Shown here one piece after another: positions 12,019 through 24,290 of a stretch of 64,000 nucleotides of DNA (position 1 is the first letter of the stretch; every line of letters starts with the position of its first letter). A program made the translations under genes and the position numbers. Source of the stretch: Lutjanus erythropterus. Taxonomy: Eukaryota; Chordata; Actinopteri; Lutjaniformes; Lutjanidae. The notes under the pieces were generated by a model. The model made no database searches, was not told where the DNA came from, and worked only from the letters and a program-made list of their open reading frames with translations. The stretch covers positions 8,558,419 through 8,622,418 of the forward strand of contig CM034601.1 of assembly GCA_020091685.1 (NCBI GenBank), in the 5' to 3' direction.

Positions 12019-13334
12019 ACAAAGTACGTTGCAGACAGCCCTGTGTCAGTACAAGCTTCTCTTGAAATAAAGCAACCTTCATGCTGTTGCCTATAGGCTC
12101 TGCAGCTTTGAATGTCAATTTAGTCAGAAACAGAGAATCCATTTGAGAGACATTTCTGTTTGTCTGTACAGAGTTCGTATGTTTTGCATCCGTGCTCCGG
12201 CCCTGTCACTCAGCGTGCACTTTTTAGCACGGCAACAGAGCAGACAGCAGGAACTGATGACACATCCTGACCCCTAAGAGGGACCACAAGAGAATCAGAG
12301 CCACAGGTAGATACTGGGTTAGGTCACAACTGATAAAACGCTTCAATTGTAAACAAAACATGAGCGGATGGTGAGCAAAAATAAGGAAGCAAAGAAAAAC
12401 AGCTAGCCTTTCCATGTTCAAAGTTAAAACCTCTAAACCAACAAACATGTTGTATCTTGTTTGTTTAATTTGTATTCAAGCGGAAAACTGAAAATGACAT
12501 TTTGTGGTTTTATAGAAAGTTTCAGCTCAGTGACTGTGCAGCTTCATTCAGGCTTGTCATCACAGTGAGGTTTTGGTACTGTGGTGCCTGTAAAGAGATC
12601 TACAGTAAATACAGCGATCGAGGAATGATTCCTAAAACCCGGAAGTGAGTCGAGTAGCACTTGCAGTTCCCTCGTCTCGAAGTTTTCTTTTTGGGTGGAT
12701 TTGTCATGTTTTTTGCCTGTAATAAGGTGTGTGGTTAACACAAGCTTAAGAGATTTTCACATTATGTCCTGCAACATAAAATACATCAATCAACACCCCA
12801 TTTGTGAATTTTGAAGCTTTTACGTGTCTTAAAAAAAAAAAAAACGGTTGCTAACACGTGGCTAAATGAGATGACAGAGATTGCTGTGGGCGTTAAACAC
12901 CATCAGGCCGAACACGAGTCACTTAGTTGGGGTGAACTTGAGTCACAGGACCACGGTTTAGTTTTGTTTATAGCCTAATGTTAGCTTTTTACCTCTGCTG
13001 ATTGCATTTACACTTCAAAAATCATAAAAGTGGTGTTCATTTGTGAAGTTTAGCTTGCTGGACAAAACGTGTCAGTATCAGAAACTTTTGTTCACCATAG
13101 ATTTTATTTTCTACACCAGTCCAAAATCCCACAGGCTTCTTGTGGAGGGAACCAGAGTGATGCTAGCTTTTGGGTTGGCCTACAAAAATACCTCATCCCT
13201 GCAGCACTCTATTAAAAAAAAAGGTGCCCACTGAACTGACTGTATCTGGCAAAAATGCACTACAGCTGAAGACACTGCACAGTGCTGGGTGGATGGACAA
13301 TATGTAGATCAAGAAATTTTTGTTTAAAAAAAAT
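12015..13334. other. Gene-free sequence
   Basis: No coding exon was recognised. An A14 run lies at 12831-12844. The segment 13080-13235 ('CCAGAGTGATGCTAGCTTTTGG' style, 20 bases at most quoted) has the look of an old dispersed repeat, but the family is unknown. Confidence 0.4.
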
Positions 13335-13530
13335 CAAGCTATAATATGTAACATTTCCATATTAAAATGTCTAAAAACATCAGACCTATGATGTACGTTG
13401 TTGAGTTCTGTACTTACATTATCACAGATGTTTCCAAAAACGGTCAAATGCAGAGAAATGCATAATTTTTTGAAGCACATTTCCTGCCTGCTAGTTGCTA
13501 TGACGTTAGGGAAAACAAGTCAGTGCACGT
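13335..13530 (+). repeat. Relic of a 'TAATATGTAACATTTCC' dispersed repeat
   Basis: The motif order is AATATGTAACATTTCC, TAAAATGTCTAAAAA, GTTGAGTTCTGTACTTACAT and then GTTTCCAAAAACGGTCAAAT. It matches a teleost repeat that I recognise but cannot name. The ACGTTAG segment near 13503 is its usual 3' part. No frame is present. Confidence 0.5.
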
Positions 13531-13724
13531 TAGCAAATGTAACATGAATGAACCTTCAATACCTCGTTCATGAATGTGATTTGTGTCATGTCAGATCCCA
13601 TGATCCCATGCTACTTCCCATCATCATCAAACTACATCTCTTGTTATTGTTTTAATGTGCGAGTGGCAGAATTCATATATTGCGCATTTAAACAAATCAT
13701 ATACAATCAAATGTGTAAACCAAC

Positions 13725-13900
13725 CGTGACATCACAGATTGGTTTGTGGACGGCTATTTTGAAGCCTTGAGTTTGACATTATGGAGGTCGCCATCTTGGT
13801 TTTTTTGTGACCAGAGAACGATCAACACTACCTAGTTTGAGAGTTTGATCTGAAAGTTTCATTGAAAAATAAATGACAGCTGCCTGGTCATAATCTTTCT
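13725..13900 (+). repeat. Relic of a 'GGAGGTCGCCATCTTGG' dispersed repeat
   Basis: TTTTGAAGCCTTGAGTTTGA, then GTCGCCATCTTGG and GACCAGAGAACGATCAAC are in the order seen in a common percomorph dispersed repeat. It lies close to the repeat at 13335-13530, so the two may be one mosaic. Confidence 0.4.
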
Positions 13901-15059
13901 GGTATTACAGCTGAACAGTGCAGCAATATATGTTTTAGGTTTAGGGCACTTCTGCATTGGCTTCACTTTTCAGACCGTGAAGCTCCTTCCACCATTAATT
14001 TTACAATCTATATGCACAATACATTTAATACGCTCATGATAACAATCAAATGTCCCAAAATGTTCAACTGTTCCAGCAAACATTCGTAGCAAATTTGGTG
14101 CAACATGTACTTGTCTCCCACTGCCTGCTGATATGGTATACAGTAAATGTCGCCTTCTGTAACCTTTTCTGTTCACACATACCGTGATGTTGGCCGCTTT
14201 TTTATTTTCATGGTTGTAAAAATGAGTAGAGTAGAGTAGAAACATACATTTGCAGAGCACAAATTCAGATGATTGAACAAAAACAGGAGTAAAAAGCAGG
14301 TGGGGGACCTGCTTGTATTTCCTTCCACTTCCATCGCCCTTAATCATATCTTCTCTTTATTGATGCCGGCAAGAACAAGAAGAAGCAAAAACAGCCTTCC
14401 AACATTTTTTTATTTGAAAAAGTCTCTTTCCAACATCCTTAACAATGTCTCACCTTCATTAATATGCCACCTCTTCCACCTCAACCAAGTGTAAAAGCTT
14501 TCATTTTCATTTCATTTATTATGTGCAAATTCAAAATGTTCTGATGGAAACCAGCTTAATGTGAGCAGCGACATCCATGGTAAGATAGCGAGCGGGACAT
14601 GACAGCTTAAACAGACTGCTTTGTAAACTGGGGCTCAGGATGTGTGTATAAGACTGTGTGTTGTTGTCTTGACTGTAGTAGCATGACTTGTTGCAGCAGC
14701 GTCTGCTTGAACTGCAGCACCCTTCGCACGCTTGACTTCCGTTCATGTAGAGTAATGCAGTGCTGAGCTTCTACGGTCTCACAGGATGTTTCTTGATGAT
14801 TAAAACTGTTATTAAACAGTGTAGAATCTGTGCAGCGTTGCATCCGAATCATACAGCATGACCTTCCTGTCATAACAAAGGCCTTGAGGTGATCCACTCA
14901 TGTGTGTAACTAAACATAAACTTGGTCAAATTGAGCTTCTTGGCTAATGTAAAAAAATAAGTAAATAAAAAAACACAGAAGAAATAGGCAGGGATTTTTC
15001 ATTTTAAAATGTATCTCAGCTCAGAACTTTGTTACTTCAAAGTTGAGGAGGCTGATGTT
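13901..15059. other. Gene-free sequence
   Basis: Frames at 13970-14347 (minus, 125 codons) and 14607-14897 (minus, 96 codons) have no recognisable domain. GTAGAGTAGAGTAGA at 14226-14240 is a short pentamer repeat. Confidence 0.4.
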
Positions 15060-15310
15060 TAATTTGGCCTTGAGAGTTTTGTGCTTTGTGGGGAGTTAAT
15101 GCTTAAATGTGTTCTTGCAAAGCCATGTAATCCTTTATGTGATCAGGAAGGCATGAGGTTTGAGGGTTGGGGGAAATAATGTGGATTGGGTAATCCCCCA
15201 AGGTCTTACTGCACTTGGAAAACGAGAGACATCCCCTATGGTCTTTGCATGCGGTTAAATAATGATGTCTTTTCTGCACACCGCTCTGCTTTTCCCCTCA
15301 TGAATTAATA
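15060..15310. other. Candidate conserved non-coding block
   Basis: The block is non-repetitive and of balanced composition, with TAAT/ATTA homeodomain-like cores and ATGAATTAATAAA at its end. It lacks any transposon ends. Conservation is inferred from texture only. Confidence 0.2.
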
Positions 15311-16122
15311 AATATATGAAAACTGTGTTTTATATTAAAAGTTAGCGTCACCGCAGAGCCTTGAAAGAACACATTTTTAAACATGAGGCAGTGGTCCAAT
15401 ATGAAATTTTGAGAACTGTAGTACTGCATTTGTTAAGCTGTAATAACATGTAACATGTGTGTAACTGAAATGGTGGAAATCAGTCACACTGTCTGATGGT
15501 TACTCACAGTAGAAGACCTTGTTATGCAGCGTGCATTGCTTTGAGCAGCTGCACTGACCAACAGAATAAATCATTTTAAATGAGGCGACTATGGTAATTT
15601 TTTTATGAACATGATTTTATAATGTGTCAAAAGCTGCTCACAGTCTGTTCGAGCTGAATCGGAAATGGTCATTATGCATATGTAGCTGGACTGTCCAATC
15701 TGCCTTCTACTTCACAGCAGCTACATGTGATAGTGAGCAGCAGTGGAAAAAGACTGAAACCCTCATAGCAACCCCAAGATTTCCTAGATTCTCAAACTAC
15801 GATATGTGTACGCAAGATGCCACTACTGGTACATAGAGGAATGTCAGAAATATTTTTTCTAATGAAATTCATTATTCATTCGATAGATAAATTAAAATGC
15901 AAAATAAAAAACAGCTACGTAAAACAACTACAAGTAGAGGTTGGAAAGTTTAAGATCAAGTTTCTAAAATGTCCAAAAAGTCTTAAGTTTCTTGATTTTA
16001 AGGAGATGTTGTATGTTTATTTATACCAACCCCCACGGACATGCAGATTGTTTTTCTGCTCTTAAATACTTACCAGTATTGTGGATAAAACTATGAAACA
16101 AACAGGAATGTGCTCACTGTCG
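15311..16122. other. Gene-free AT-rich sequence
   Basis: No feature could be supported. The frame at 15817-16065 is lysine- and phenylalanine-rich, as expected by chance in AT-rich DNA. Confidence 0.45.
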
Positions 16123-16161
16123 GACAGACAGACAGACAGAAATGATTATTATTATTATTAT
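16123..16161. repeat. (GACA)n followed by (ATT)n microsatellite
   Basis: Four to five GACA tetramers at 16123-16140 are followed by six ATT triplets at 16144-16161. Confidence 0.92.
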
Positions 16162-16199
16162 ACCTTTTTATTTTGTTTTTTAAAATCATCATCATATAT

Positions 16200-16600
16200 C
16201 ATGTGAAACACGAAGGCGTGCAGTGTCAGTTTGTGCAGAGCCAGATAGCTCCAGACGCTCGCTATGCAAGTTCTAAGGGGCACCGTTTCCCCCCTTATGT
16301 CAAATAATGTTTACAACTTCGATGAGGCAATGAAGCGTAATTCTCCTTCTGGTCATGAAACAGTGAGTCACCGGTTGTTGACTGTGGCTGCAAGTTTGCC
16401 ATTGGACGACAGTTTCAGTCAGCATTCTCCTCCTTCTGTCATTTCCATGCTCCCGTTTTCAAAGTCCCTGTTGCTGTGTGAAACAACAAACGACGACCTC
16501 CGAGTTGGCAACCTACACGCTGAAAATGGTAAACTATCCCAACGTACAAATGTAAACAGGCTTGCTGCTGTTATTTTTTTTTCTTTCGCAGTGATTTTGC
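16200..16600 (+). repeat. Dispersed repeat copy, related to 27905-28310
   Basis: The segment near 16495-16545 (CCTCCGAGTTGGCAACCTAC, then GCTGAAAATGGTAAACT) is clearly related to 27980-28020 (CCTCCGAGAGAGCGACCTAC, then GCCGAAAATGCCAAATT) in the same orientation. Both belong to a dispersed fish repeat. The 114-codon frame at 16264-16608 lies in it and is not a recognisable protein. Confidence 0.5.
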
Positions 16601-17049
16601 TCTTTTAATGCTTGGGATCACTTGCAAATGTTTCTCCAAAACAACCCCCCCAACAGTATTTTGCAGGGACACTGATGTTGCATCCTGGCTTTCGACGATT
16701 TGATTGGTTTAGAGAAATAGAAAGAAGGCAGAGTGTTTTACCCCTTAGACCAGAATGATAATCTGTGGATTAATGCAAGATGGATTGACACTGATTATTG
16801 ATTAAAATGAATTAATTGACTAATTATCATGAAGCAAAGCCAAAGTTCAATGTTATATTTTAATTATTGTCTACATTTTATGTTTTCTACAATGATATTT
16901 TCTACCTCATTCTGTTCTGTGTATCTGTTTACTGTTAGACTGACAGATGGAGTAAACTGGTTTAAAGGAGGGAGGATTGCAGTGTCAGGTGTGACTGTGT
17001 GGTAATGGCAAATGGTTTACATGGCACACAGATCAGGTAGAAGAGCCCC
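16601..17049. other. Gene-free AT-rich sequence
   Basis: GATTATTGATTAAAATGAAT at 16792-16811 recalls the interior of a fish hAT miniature element like the one at 59257, but no ends are visible. Confidence 0.35.
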
Positions 17050-17250
17050 TTAGCAGACTTTGCTCCAGGCCCTGGGGAACTGCATGTTGATTTTTAGTGG
17101 TGCTTCTAAAATCGGTAGGGAGCACCTGTGCCACCAGTGCAAAAACTTTAGTCTGGAGCCCTGCAAGCAGAAATATTGGTTTAAGGGTGGCACACTTGTC
17201 CTGTCAGATTATCTCCGACCATTTGTGCAAGTGGGAAGTTCAGTCTAATG
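17050..17250 (+). repeat. Possible transposon-derived fragment
   Basis: The phrase 'GGTGCTTCTAAAATCGGTAG' and 'AGCACCTGTGCCACCAGTGC' (17100-17140), then 'TCTGGAGCCCTGCAAGCAG', resembles part of a fish repeat. A 62-codon frame (17060-17248) reads through it with several cysteines but has no start context or zinc-finger spacing that I can confirm. Low confidence. Confidence 0.25.
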
Positions 17251-18079
17251 GTGCTTTCTCGCTGGAAGGTCATTGGATCAGCAAACATCAACAAAACGAT
17301 CCAAAATTCTGGCATCTTGGCAAAGATTGGCCACTTGGCATTAGGATGGTGGCTAGACGAGAGCTCACGTAATGACCAAAACTGAGAGAAACCCTGCAGG
17401 GAGCATGGGAAATGTCAGTAAATTTCATGGTTATTAAATTTAATTAATGTGCTATATTACAAGGAAAAATACTGGTACCAGAGGAATCATCAAGGGGGTC
17501 AGCAAAAACGTTAATCCTCTCAGGGGGCATTTCAGGCTTCCTGAAAGTTAAAGTCACATTTTAGTCTTTTTGTTTTGTTTAAGTCAAGACTTAGTGGAAT
17601 TCATAATTTTAGCCTGTTTTTTTTTCCTTTTTTCCCCCCAAAATGGTCTTTTAAACACGTTTAATCCAAAAGGCCCTCCATCCTCAATGGGAACGATACA
17701 CTCAAGTCTTTCTTTCAGTTTCAATTCAAGAGAAAAGTGTCCACAAGTCATCTCTCCACTTTCTTTTCATTCCTTTCTGTTCTTTCCACCTGACAGGCTG
17801 AAGATGAGGCTCTCACTTTTGAAAGTAGCTTGACTTACTAGTGCTTTTGAGATGGCTGATTACTTTGATCTAACTTGGGTTGTCCGCCCAAACAGAGCTA
17901 ACTATTTTGCCTCATCTTTACTCATCAGTGATTTAACGAACAGTGATTTTGTTGTCATTTTGCCAATATTTTGTCCATTTACCTAGATGCATGAGTTAGT
18001 CATTGAATAAAAGGACGTCAATGAATACTTACTGTCAAAATTTACAAAATTAGGAGTCTGGTTGTTTTTCAGTCTCAAT
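17251..18079. other. Gene-free sequence
   Basis: A T/C-rich segment lies at 17560-17640. No exon, RNA or element was recognised. Confidence 0.4.
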
Positions 18080-18195
18080 ATATAATTGCCACAGCATTGC
18101 ACATTGTCCATGGAGTACTATGACTATGCATACCAAATGTCATGGTAATTTGACCAGTAGTTTTCAAGCTATCTTGGACTTTGGACCAGCGTGTC
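18080..18195 (+). repeat. Fragment of the 'CCAAATGTCATGGTAATTTGACC' dispersed repeat
   Basis: ACCAAATGTCATGGTAATTT, then CCAGTAGTTTTCAAGC and GGACTTTGGACCA match the end of a dispersed repeat that is abundant in teleosts. A longer relative is at 32860-33420. Confidence 0.45.
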
Positions 18196-19439
18196 AGATG
18201 TTCACGCCACACAACCTGGGAGTTGAACCATGAACACAGTCTCCATTAAACTTCACCATGGTTCTATGTTAGTGTTCTCTTATAACAAGACAGATTATGT
18301 ATGTCACTGCGACAGGATGTCTCAGAGCTGTTTTTAATGGATTTTTCTAAACAATAGCAGCCCATGACTTCCTTGGAGGTAAGCAAACCTGCACTGGAAC
18401 AGACACTGTGAGCTTCTGACTGCGGCGAGTACATTAGTAGCTTCAGACACTTCAAAGACATTAATGACAGAAAGAAACCAAGCTGTGCTGCTGTTATCCT
18501 TAAAGCAAGGTGAATAAATGCCCAGTCCGCTGGATTGTTTGAGCTTGGCTGAGTTGTTACTGTGACAAAGGGGAAGTCCACATGACTGACCAGCCTGCCA
18601 AACACTGCTTCTCTCCGTCCTGACAGATAAAGACATTAGTTGCGCCTTGTCACTGTGTTGCACTGCAACAAAACAATTTGCCTTGGCTTAAGGTCTGTAG
18701 CTTTTGTCATTTTCTAACGCATGGGCGGGAAAAATGGGAGTAGCTGTCTGACAGCTGTAGACTTTCTGCTAACAGTGGTGCTCCCCTTCAACAAGTTTCT
18801 TTTAAGATGAAAGCCCTGCATGCTTTTATCCCACTTCCACATTTGATATACAGGCAGGGGTTGTGGCTCTGTTCTTGTCTCAAAGTGATATTGTGTCATT
18901 TGATCTCGGCAGATGGGAAGACATCTGAGGCCTGATTGGGTTAAAAAAACAGTGACGAGCACAGTTTGACACTGTGCTAAAATATGTGCCATCCTGCTTT
19001 GAAGAGACAATTAACATGGGAGCCAATTGCTGTTGCCTTTTTGTCTTCTCGGTCCTGTCACAACAGTGGCCTGACATCTTTTTGTAGTGTAGTGCTCAAT
19101 TAGCATTACCCTGACTTGAGAAATGTTGTAAAAGATCCAGATTCTGTGCCAGTCTGTCAGACACCTCAGAAGCTGCAGGTTAGGTCGCCAGATATAATGT
19201 AAATTATCAGAAATATGACGGTCTTCGGCAAAACTTCTGCCAAATCGTCTCTTTTTTCATCCACGACACACAATTAACCTCACGACTTGCTGATAACTTG
19301 CTGCTAAATTGGTCTAAAGCAGAACTCATTTGGCTGAAAGTATTTGTCCCTGAAGCCAGAGGTAGCTTCCGTGACATCAGAGGAAAGTAGGGTAAAGTTT
19401 AGAACATGAAATCTAAAAAGGAGGACATTTTCTATTCTC
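18196..19439. other. Gene-free sequence
   Basis: Minus-strand frames at 18264-18605, 18334-18663 and 18714-19010 overlap one another in different frames and lack domains. No feature is supported. Confidence 0.4.
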
Positions 19440-20260
19440 CCCCTTAATTAGCTCAAGCCCACATATCCACCCTCACCTAAAAGTTTCTAAATCGGTGGAT
19501 TGGCCTCATTAGAGGAGTGGAGCACTGCAGTCGGGGATGTGTGATCAATAGCCCAAACTGAGAGCAGACCCATGCTGATCACTTGCTAAATCCCACTTCT
19601 GATAGGAGTTGTTGTTCGGCACCAGCAGAGCTAACTCAGTTGATTAAATATCCACCTCCCTACCCTCCTTTTTTCCTCCCATCTCTGCAGGCCTGAGTGA
19701 TTGCCTGAGATGGGAAGGAGGGCTTATGGAGGGAGAGCCAGAGACTGATGGAGGAATGAAGGGAGGGCAGGAAAGAGGAAAGATCAATTGTGGATTTAGC
19801 TGAGAGCACAACCTTGGCAAGTGCATGCAACCCACAGCAGATAATATGATTATCCTGGGAGAAAAAACAAAACAAAACAAAGAACCCCACCTCGCCGCAT
19901 TATGCAAAGGAAGATGTAAGAGGAGTCTTGTCTTCCATGCAGGCTTTAATTCAACAATATTTACTGGATGCCATGCTCATTTTTTTTTATCTCTGCCGCC
20001 AGCTTAAGAAATATTAATAAATAAATCATAAACTAATACCATGGTCCAGGGTGTATTATATTGTGGGGATGACAAGAAGCTCGGTAATGCAGTGGAATTG
20101 TGCATCATTTGTCAGTGGGAGTGAAAAATATGAGGAGCTGGCACATCAATCACGGTTGCCATTTCTACATGGCAGTATTGAACAGTGTGGATTAGCCACC
20201 CACTGCGAGGAATCAGTGAGGGACAAATAAATGCATGACGATTTTTTCTCATCCTCTGTC
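19440..20260. other. Candidate conserved non-coding region
   Basis: This is a long non-repetitive stretch with several homeodomain-like cores (TTAATTAG at 19445, ATTAAATA near 19644) and GATA-like sites. It has few low-complexity tracts apart from a GGA/GGGA-rich segment at 19706-19780 and a T8 run near 19982. This texture fits a cluster of developmental regulatory elements. Alignment to other fish would be needed to establish it. Confidence 0.25.
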
Positions 20261-20519
20261 CCTCTGTCTTTTGTCCACACTGTCACTGTGTGCTTCAAAG
20301 TAATTATCAGCTGATGAATGGGAGATTGTTTTTCCAGCTCCCTCCCGGCATTGTGGCCGTTGTTCTCTGGTAGATGCTGACAAGGAACGATATTGCAGAA
20401 ATTTCTTAAATGTTGTGTTATGAAATCTCAAGGGCAGACGGGATATGTTCTGTTCTATGATTCTCTCTCTGAGTGTGCATCATTTCTCACCAAACATTAT
20501 ATTGTTGAAGATTTTTTAT

Positions 20520-20780
20520 CAAATTCACTGGCCTTGGATAATAGTTCATATATACATACTGCACATGTAAACAGTCTGTATGACTTCAACATTTGCACAT
20601 TACACACGTATATGCACACTGCACGCTCCCAGTTATTGTACATAGTATTTCTATTATTTGGATTCTGTTTTTATTATATTTCTTAGTACATCCCCCCTTG
20701 TGCTGCTTCTTTTTGTGCTGCTGTGTCAAATCAAATTTTCCCTACGGGGGATCAATAAAGGTACATCTTATCTTAGTGTC
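20520..20780 (+). mobile_element. 3' tail of a retroposon (non-LTR LINE/SINE type), truncated
   Basis: The end reads CTACGGGGGATCAATAAAGG followed by ACATCTTATCTTA. This GC-rich hairpin, then GATCAATAAAG, then a short simple tail is characteristic of a very common fish retroposon 3' end. The upstream T-rich body with TGCACATT/TGCACACTGCA motifs is also typical. AATAAA at 20753-20758 would serve as its polyadenylation signal. No reverse-transcriptase frame remains. Confidence 0.6.
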
Positions 20781-21799
20781 AAGAAAAAATACATTTTACT
20801 ACAGCCTGGATTTTATGTTTGCATCTCTGGTCATCAGTTTTATTGTCATGAAAACACTGTACTCACCAAAGTAACTGCTGAGATCTGGAAATGTGGTGAC
20901 ATCACTAAGAATACTGTAGGTACAACAAGGCAACGGCGGTCACATTATCAGAAAGCTTGTAAACAAGCTGACTTTTGTCACTTTATGTAAACAACTCCTA
21001 ACATAAACAATACTCGCAGCTCATCAAATACAGCAGCTTGGTCAGTCGCCCTACGCTTCAAATTATGACATTATAGGCACCCCTCTAGTGTCAGTTTTGC
21101 ACATGCAGGGCTCTGCAGTCAAGTTTTTCATTTCCTAAGGTCATGTTAGCAATAATAAATATGCAATGTCCAATGTGCCACAAAAACAGACAGCCTGGCG
21201 TTACCTCCTCTTAAGCCAGTCCTCCGATGCAGAGGAGGTGGCAGCAGGCTCCTGGGAACAGTAGTTCAGGACGGTGAACCAGTGGTTATGGGTGGCGAGG
21301 CGAGTTGGAAAGGCGCATCTGGATCTGGATTGCCGATGAGTTTGCGCTCATTCAAGACTTCATTTCAGTTCAGTCTGTATTTTCCTGCCTGAAATTTTTC
21401 TTCCAGACAGTGTTCTGTGTCTTGTGCACTGTGTGCTTGTTGTTTATTTTAAAAAAGAAAAAAAAATCCTATTGAGTGTACCAAGCAGTATCACTTTTTT
21501 TATACTAGTACTGTATCAAAGTTTAAAATTCTACCCCTCTTGCCCCTCTGTCGGGACAAAACAAACACAGGTGTGGGACGAATATAATCATTGAAATGAC
21601 AAAAAAAACAAGTAAAACCTTAATATGTCTGGCTTATAATGAGCATTAATACTTCTGATGTTGACCACGTCGCTCTCAGATCAATTTATCATGTTCAGTG
21701 TCGGAATTGTGGGAAATTGGTCCAATGCGTCAAATTCAGCTGAGTGCGCAATCACCTGTTGCGGACTGTCCCTCACATTAAACAGCCTGACATTCTCTA
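20781..21799. other. Gene-free sequence
   Basis: An A-rich tract lies at 21454-21467 and an A9 run near 21601. The segment 21196-21330 is less AT-rich, but no exon is recognisable in it. Confidence 0.4.
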
Positions 21800-21812
21800 G
21801 CACACACACACA

Positions 21813-21872
<60 letters not shown>
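21800..21872. repeat. (CA)n microsatellite
   Basis: A CA tract of about 73 bases with one TA interruption near 21819. The repeat drives the spurious cysteine/valine and histidine/threonine frames on both strands. Confidence 0.97.
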
Positions 21873-21873
<1 letters not shown>

Positions 21874-22536
21874 CAGAGGTACCTAAAGCGTCATAGTTTG
21901 AAGCATAGAGGCACTGACCAAGCTGCTGTATTTGATGTGTTGGGGGTGAGAACTGGCTGAACATTTTACTTGGAGGTAAAACTGAAAGTGAGCCTAAACA
22001 TAATGTCAGTAACAGGAACCAAAACGCACCACAAGGGTCTATTAACCAGCACCATTTGGTTGAGTCTTTAAGGGTCAAAAGAAACCAGTGTTGAGTCTTG
22101 GTAAGACGCAAGACATGAACCAGATTCAGATGTGAAGTCACACACTTTGCCCTCCCAACCATCCATCTGATCTCTCCTCCTTAAGAGGTGTTACAGCTGT
22201 ATCATAATTATTCCACCTTTAATACCGAGAGAGGATGCTCATTATATGCATGACTGCAACAGGTCACTAGTCAGGAAAAATATCAGCACAGGTTTGTTTC
22301 AAGCAATTCGACCAAATGACCTGTGCTGTTGTTTTTCCTGGTGAGGACAGCCTCCATCTGGAACTCTGACCCACATTTATCCAGACATTTAATCTCATTC
22401 AAATTTGGCTTTAGAGAGGATTTTGTAATCCTTCTTAGAAGAATTTCTGTTCAATTTTTCACAGCCTGAGTCTTGTTTTCGCTGCTTTGGCCATTATTTC
22501 TATTATCTGTGAGAATAACATTTGAGATGTGGCTAC

Positions 22537-22645
22537 CAGGGATGTCAAGATACCAGAACTGTGGCAGTCAATACTTATACCAGTGAAATTCAACAATTCT
22601 TGATACCCAGTTTGATACAGTGGTAAAAAACAAAAACAATAATAA
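22537..22645. repeat. End fragment of a 'CAGGGATGTCAAGATACC' miniature transposon
   Basis: CCAGGGATGTCAAGATACCA at 22536-22555 is a typical left end of a fish hAT-like miniature element, followed by further GATAC motifs. No inverted partner end was found nearby, so the copy is probably truncated. Confidence 0.4.
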
Positions 22646-23689
22646 CATTCAAACATTGTTATTTTTCTTTGCAATTCTGAGCTTTTAGGACAAAAGACTG
22701 AGGGGGATATTTACTAAGTCTGCCACAAATCACTGTCAGGAGAACATGGTGCCATGTCTGGAAAATAACAGAGTACAAAAACAGACAGATTGAACGGTAA
22801 GGAGTGGGTTTAGCCATTGCAAATCTGTGGATTTCAGGATAAGGATAACACTACACTGTTAATGTAACATTGACATATTTGAAACGTTTCATCTTATCTG
22901 AAAAGTTCAGTGGCGCTGTTTGCATACTGGTCTTTGTGAATTTATTGTACATCCATGATGATCTGCCTCGAATGCAAAGGACGTCCATACACGACTCTAT
23001 TTACGTTTTTTCATTTAGACAAGTCAAGTTGCTGCATACACTTACATACCTGCTCATATGATATGGCCACAGCTTTACACTGAAATCCAAAAGGTCAGTT
23101 AACATGACATATCAAACAAGCAGTTTGTTTGGATCCAAAAGCTAAAGCAAAGTCAAAATGAAAATAAATGCTTTCATCAGTAAGAGTCTGTCAAGAGTAA
23201 AGACAGAAGTAATAATATTCTCATACAGGCACAAAACTTGGCAGGGAGCGGGTCGTTGTGGATGAAGGAGCCAGTTCTTGTTTCTAACCAATGCTAAATG
23301 TTGGTTTCTTTTACCTATGACCACGGCTGTTCCTCAGTCTTGGAAACCGGTGGCTTAATCGTCGTCAGGCATTTGGCAGTGACCAGTGCTTCGAGGCTGC
23401 TGGTGTAGCCAGCAGATATGCGGGCCAACACTTCCTTTTTCGTGCCCCGGTCACTGTTGACAGTCCGATTAGCAACTTGAGTAGTGACAGTGGAGTTGGA
23501 GCAGAAACTTAAACAGATGTCTGAACAAGAATGCAGATATCTTACCTGCATGCAACCAAACCAAAACTATTTGGACCACAAACAGAAACCAGAATGCCTC
23601 CAATATCTTGCCCCTTGCCCACACATTCTGCATTAATATGCAAATATATATTTATAGAGATTAGTTTGTTCCCTAACTTTATTTAAAGG
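22646..23689. other. Gene-free sequence
   Basis: Nothing was recognised. On the minus strand 23541-23551 reads GCAG|GTAAGAT, a good isolated 5' splice-site match, but no exon could be attached to it. Confidence 0.4.
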
Positions 23690-23925
23690 ACCAGCGTGTA
23701 GGATTTTGTGGCATCTAGTGGTGTGCTTGCAGATTTCAAACACCTCGCCTCACTTTCCACTTCCAAGTGTGTAGGTTCCCCTTTACACTTGGAAGTGATG
23801 CAGCGGCCAGTGTTTAGATTGTCCATTCTGAACTAGTGTAGAAACATGGCGACCTGCTACCTCTGTAGTTATAAACTCGGCTCACTGTAAGGTAATGAAA
23901 ACACAACAATGCTTATTTTCATGAT
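23690..23925 (+). mobile_element. 'GTGTAGGATTT' miniature DNA transposon relic
   Basis: The order AAAGGACCAGCGTGTAGGAT, TGTGGCATCTAGTGGTG, CCAAGTGTGTAGGTTCCC, CAGTGTTTAGATTGTCC, GTAGAAACATGGCGACC and GGTAATGAAAACACAAC is a highly characteristic arrangement of a miniature element found in great numbers in percomorph fish. It is internally shortened and point-mutated. It encodes nothing. Confidence 0.65.
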
Positions 23926-23984
23926 TATACACAAACAAAAACAAAAACAAACACAAACTTCTGTGCCAGCAAAGCCTTTTAGTC

Positions 23985-24110
23985 TTCAGCCATTACGTAG
24001 TCCTTCTTTTAACCATCATGGTTCTCTACCTTTAACCAAGTTTAACACAAACTATGATCTTTCCCAAACCTTAACAAAGCCTGAACATAACCAAACCCTG
24101 ACTATGGAGA
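23985..24110 (-). repeat. 'GGTTAGGTTTAGG' repeat relic, reverse orientation
   Basis: Read on the minus strand, the segment gives GTTTGGTTATGTTCAGGC, then GGTTTGGGAAAGATCATAG, the usual interior of the dispersed repeat seen at 333-665. The 88-codon frame at 23909-24175 is its complement and is not coding. Confidence 0.45.
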
Positions 24111-24194
24111 TGCCAGATCATAACATGCTTCAATCAATCTTTACAACATGGTTTTTGAAGGTGCCAAGAAATTAATGTCATACTGCCAAAGGAA

Positions 24195-24290
24195 ATCATA
24201 TTTATGTAGCACATTTCATTACACGTGAACTCAAAGTGCTTTACATCAAGAGACAAGATATGACAATTAAGCATTAACATGAGAAAATAG
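24195..24290 (+). repeat. 'CAAAGTGCTTTACAT' dispersed-repeat fragment
   Basis: TTTATGTAGCACATTTCATTA followed by ACTCAAAGTGCTTTACATCA is the signature of a widespread teleost retroposon segment. Only about 100 bp remain. Confidence 0.5.

Noticed and set aside
23538..23560. Minus-strand splice site GCAG|GTAAGAT
   Set aside because: The 5' splice match is good, but the preceding tract has many G residues and no exon or partner site is visible.
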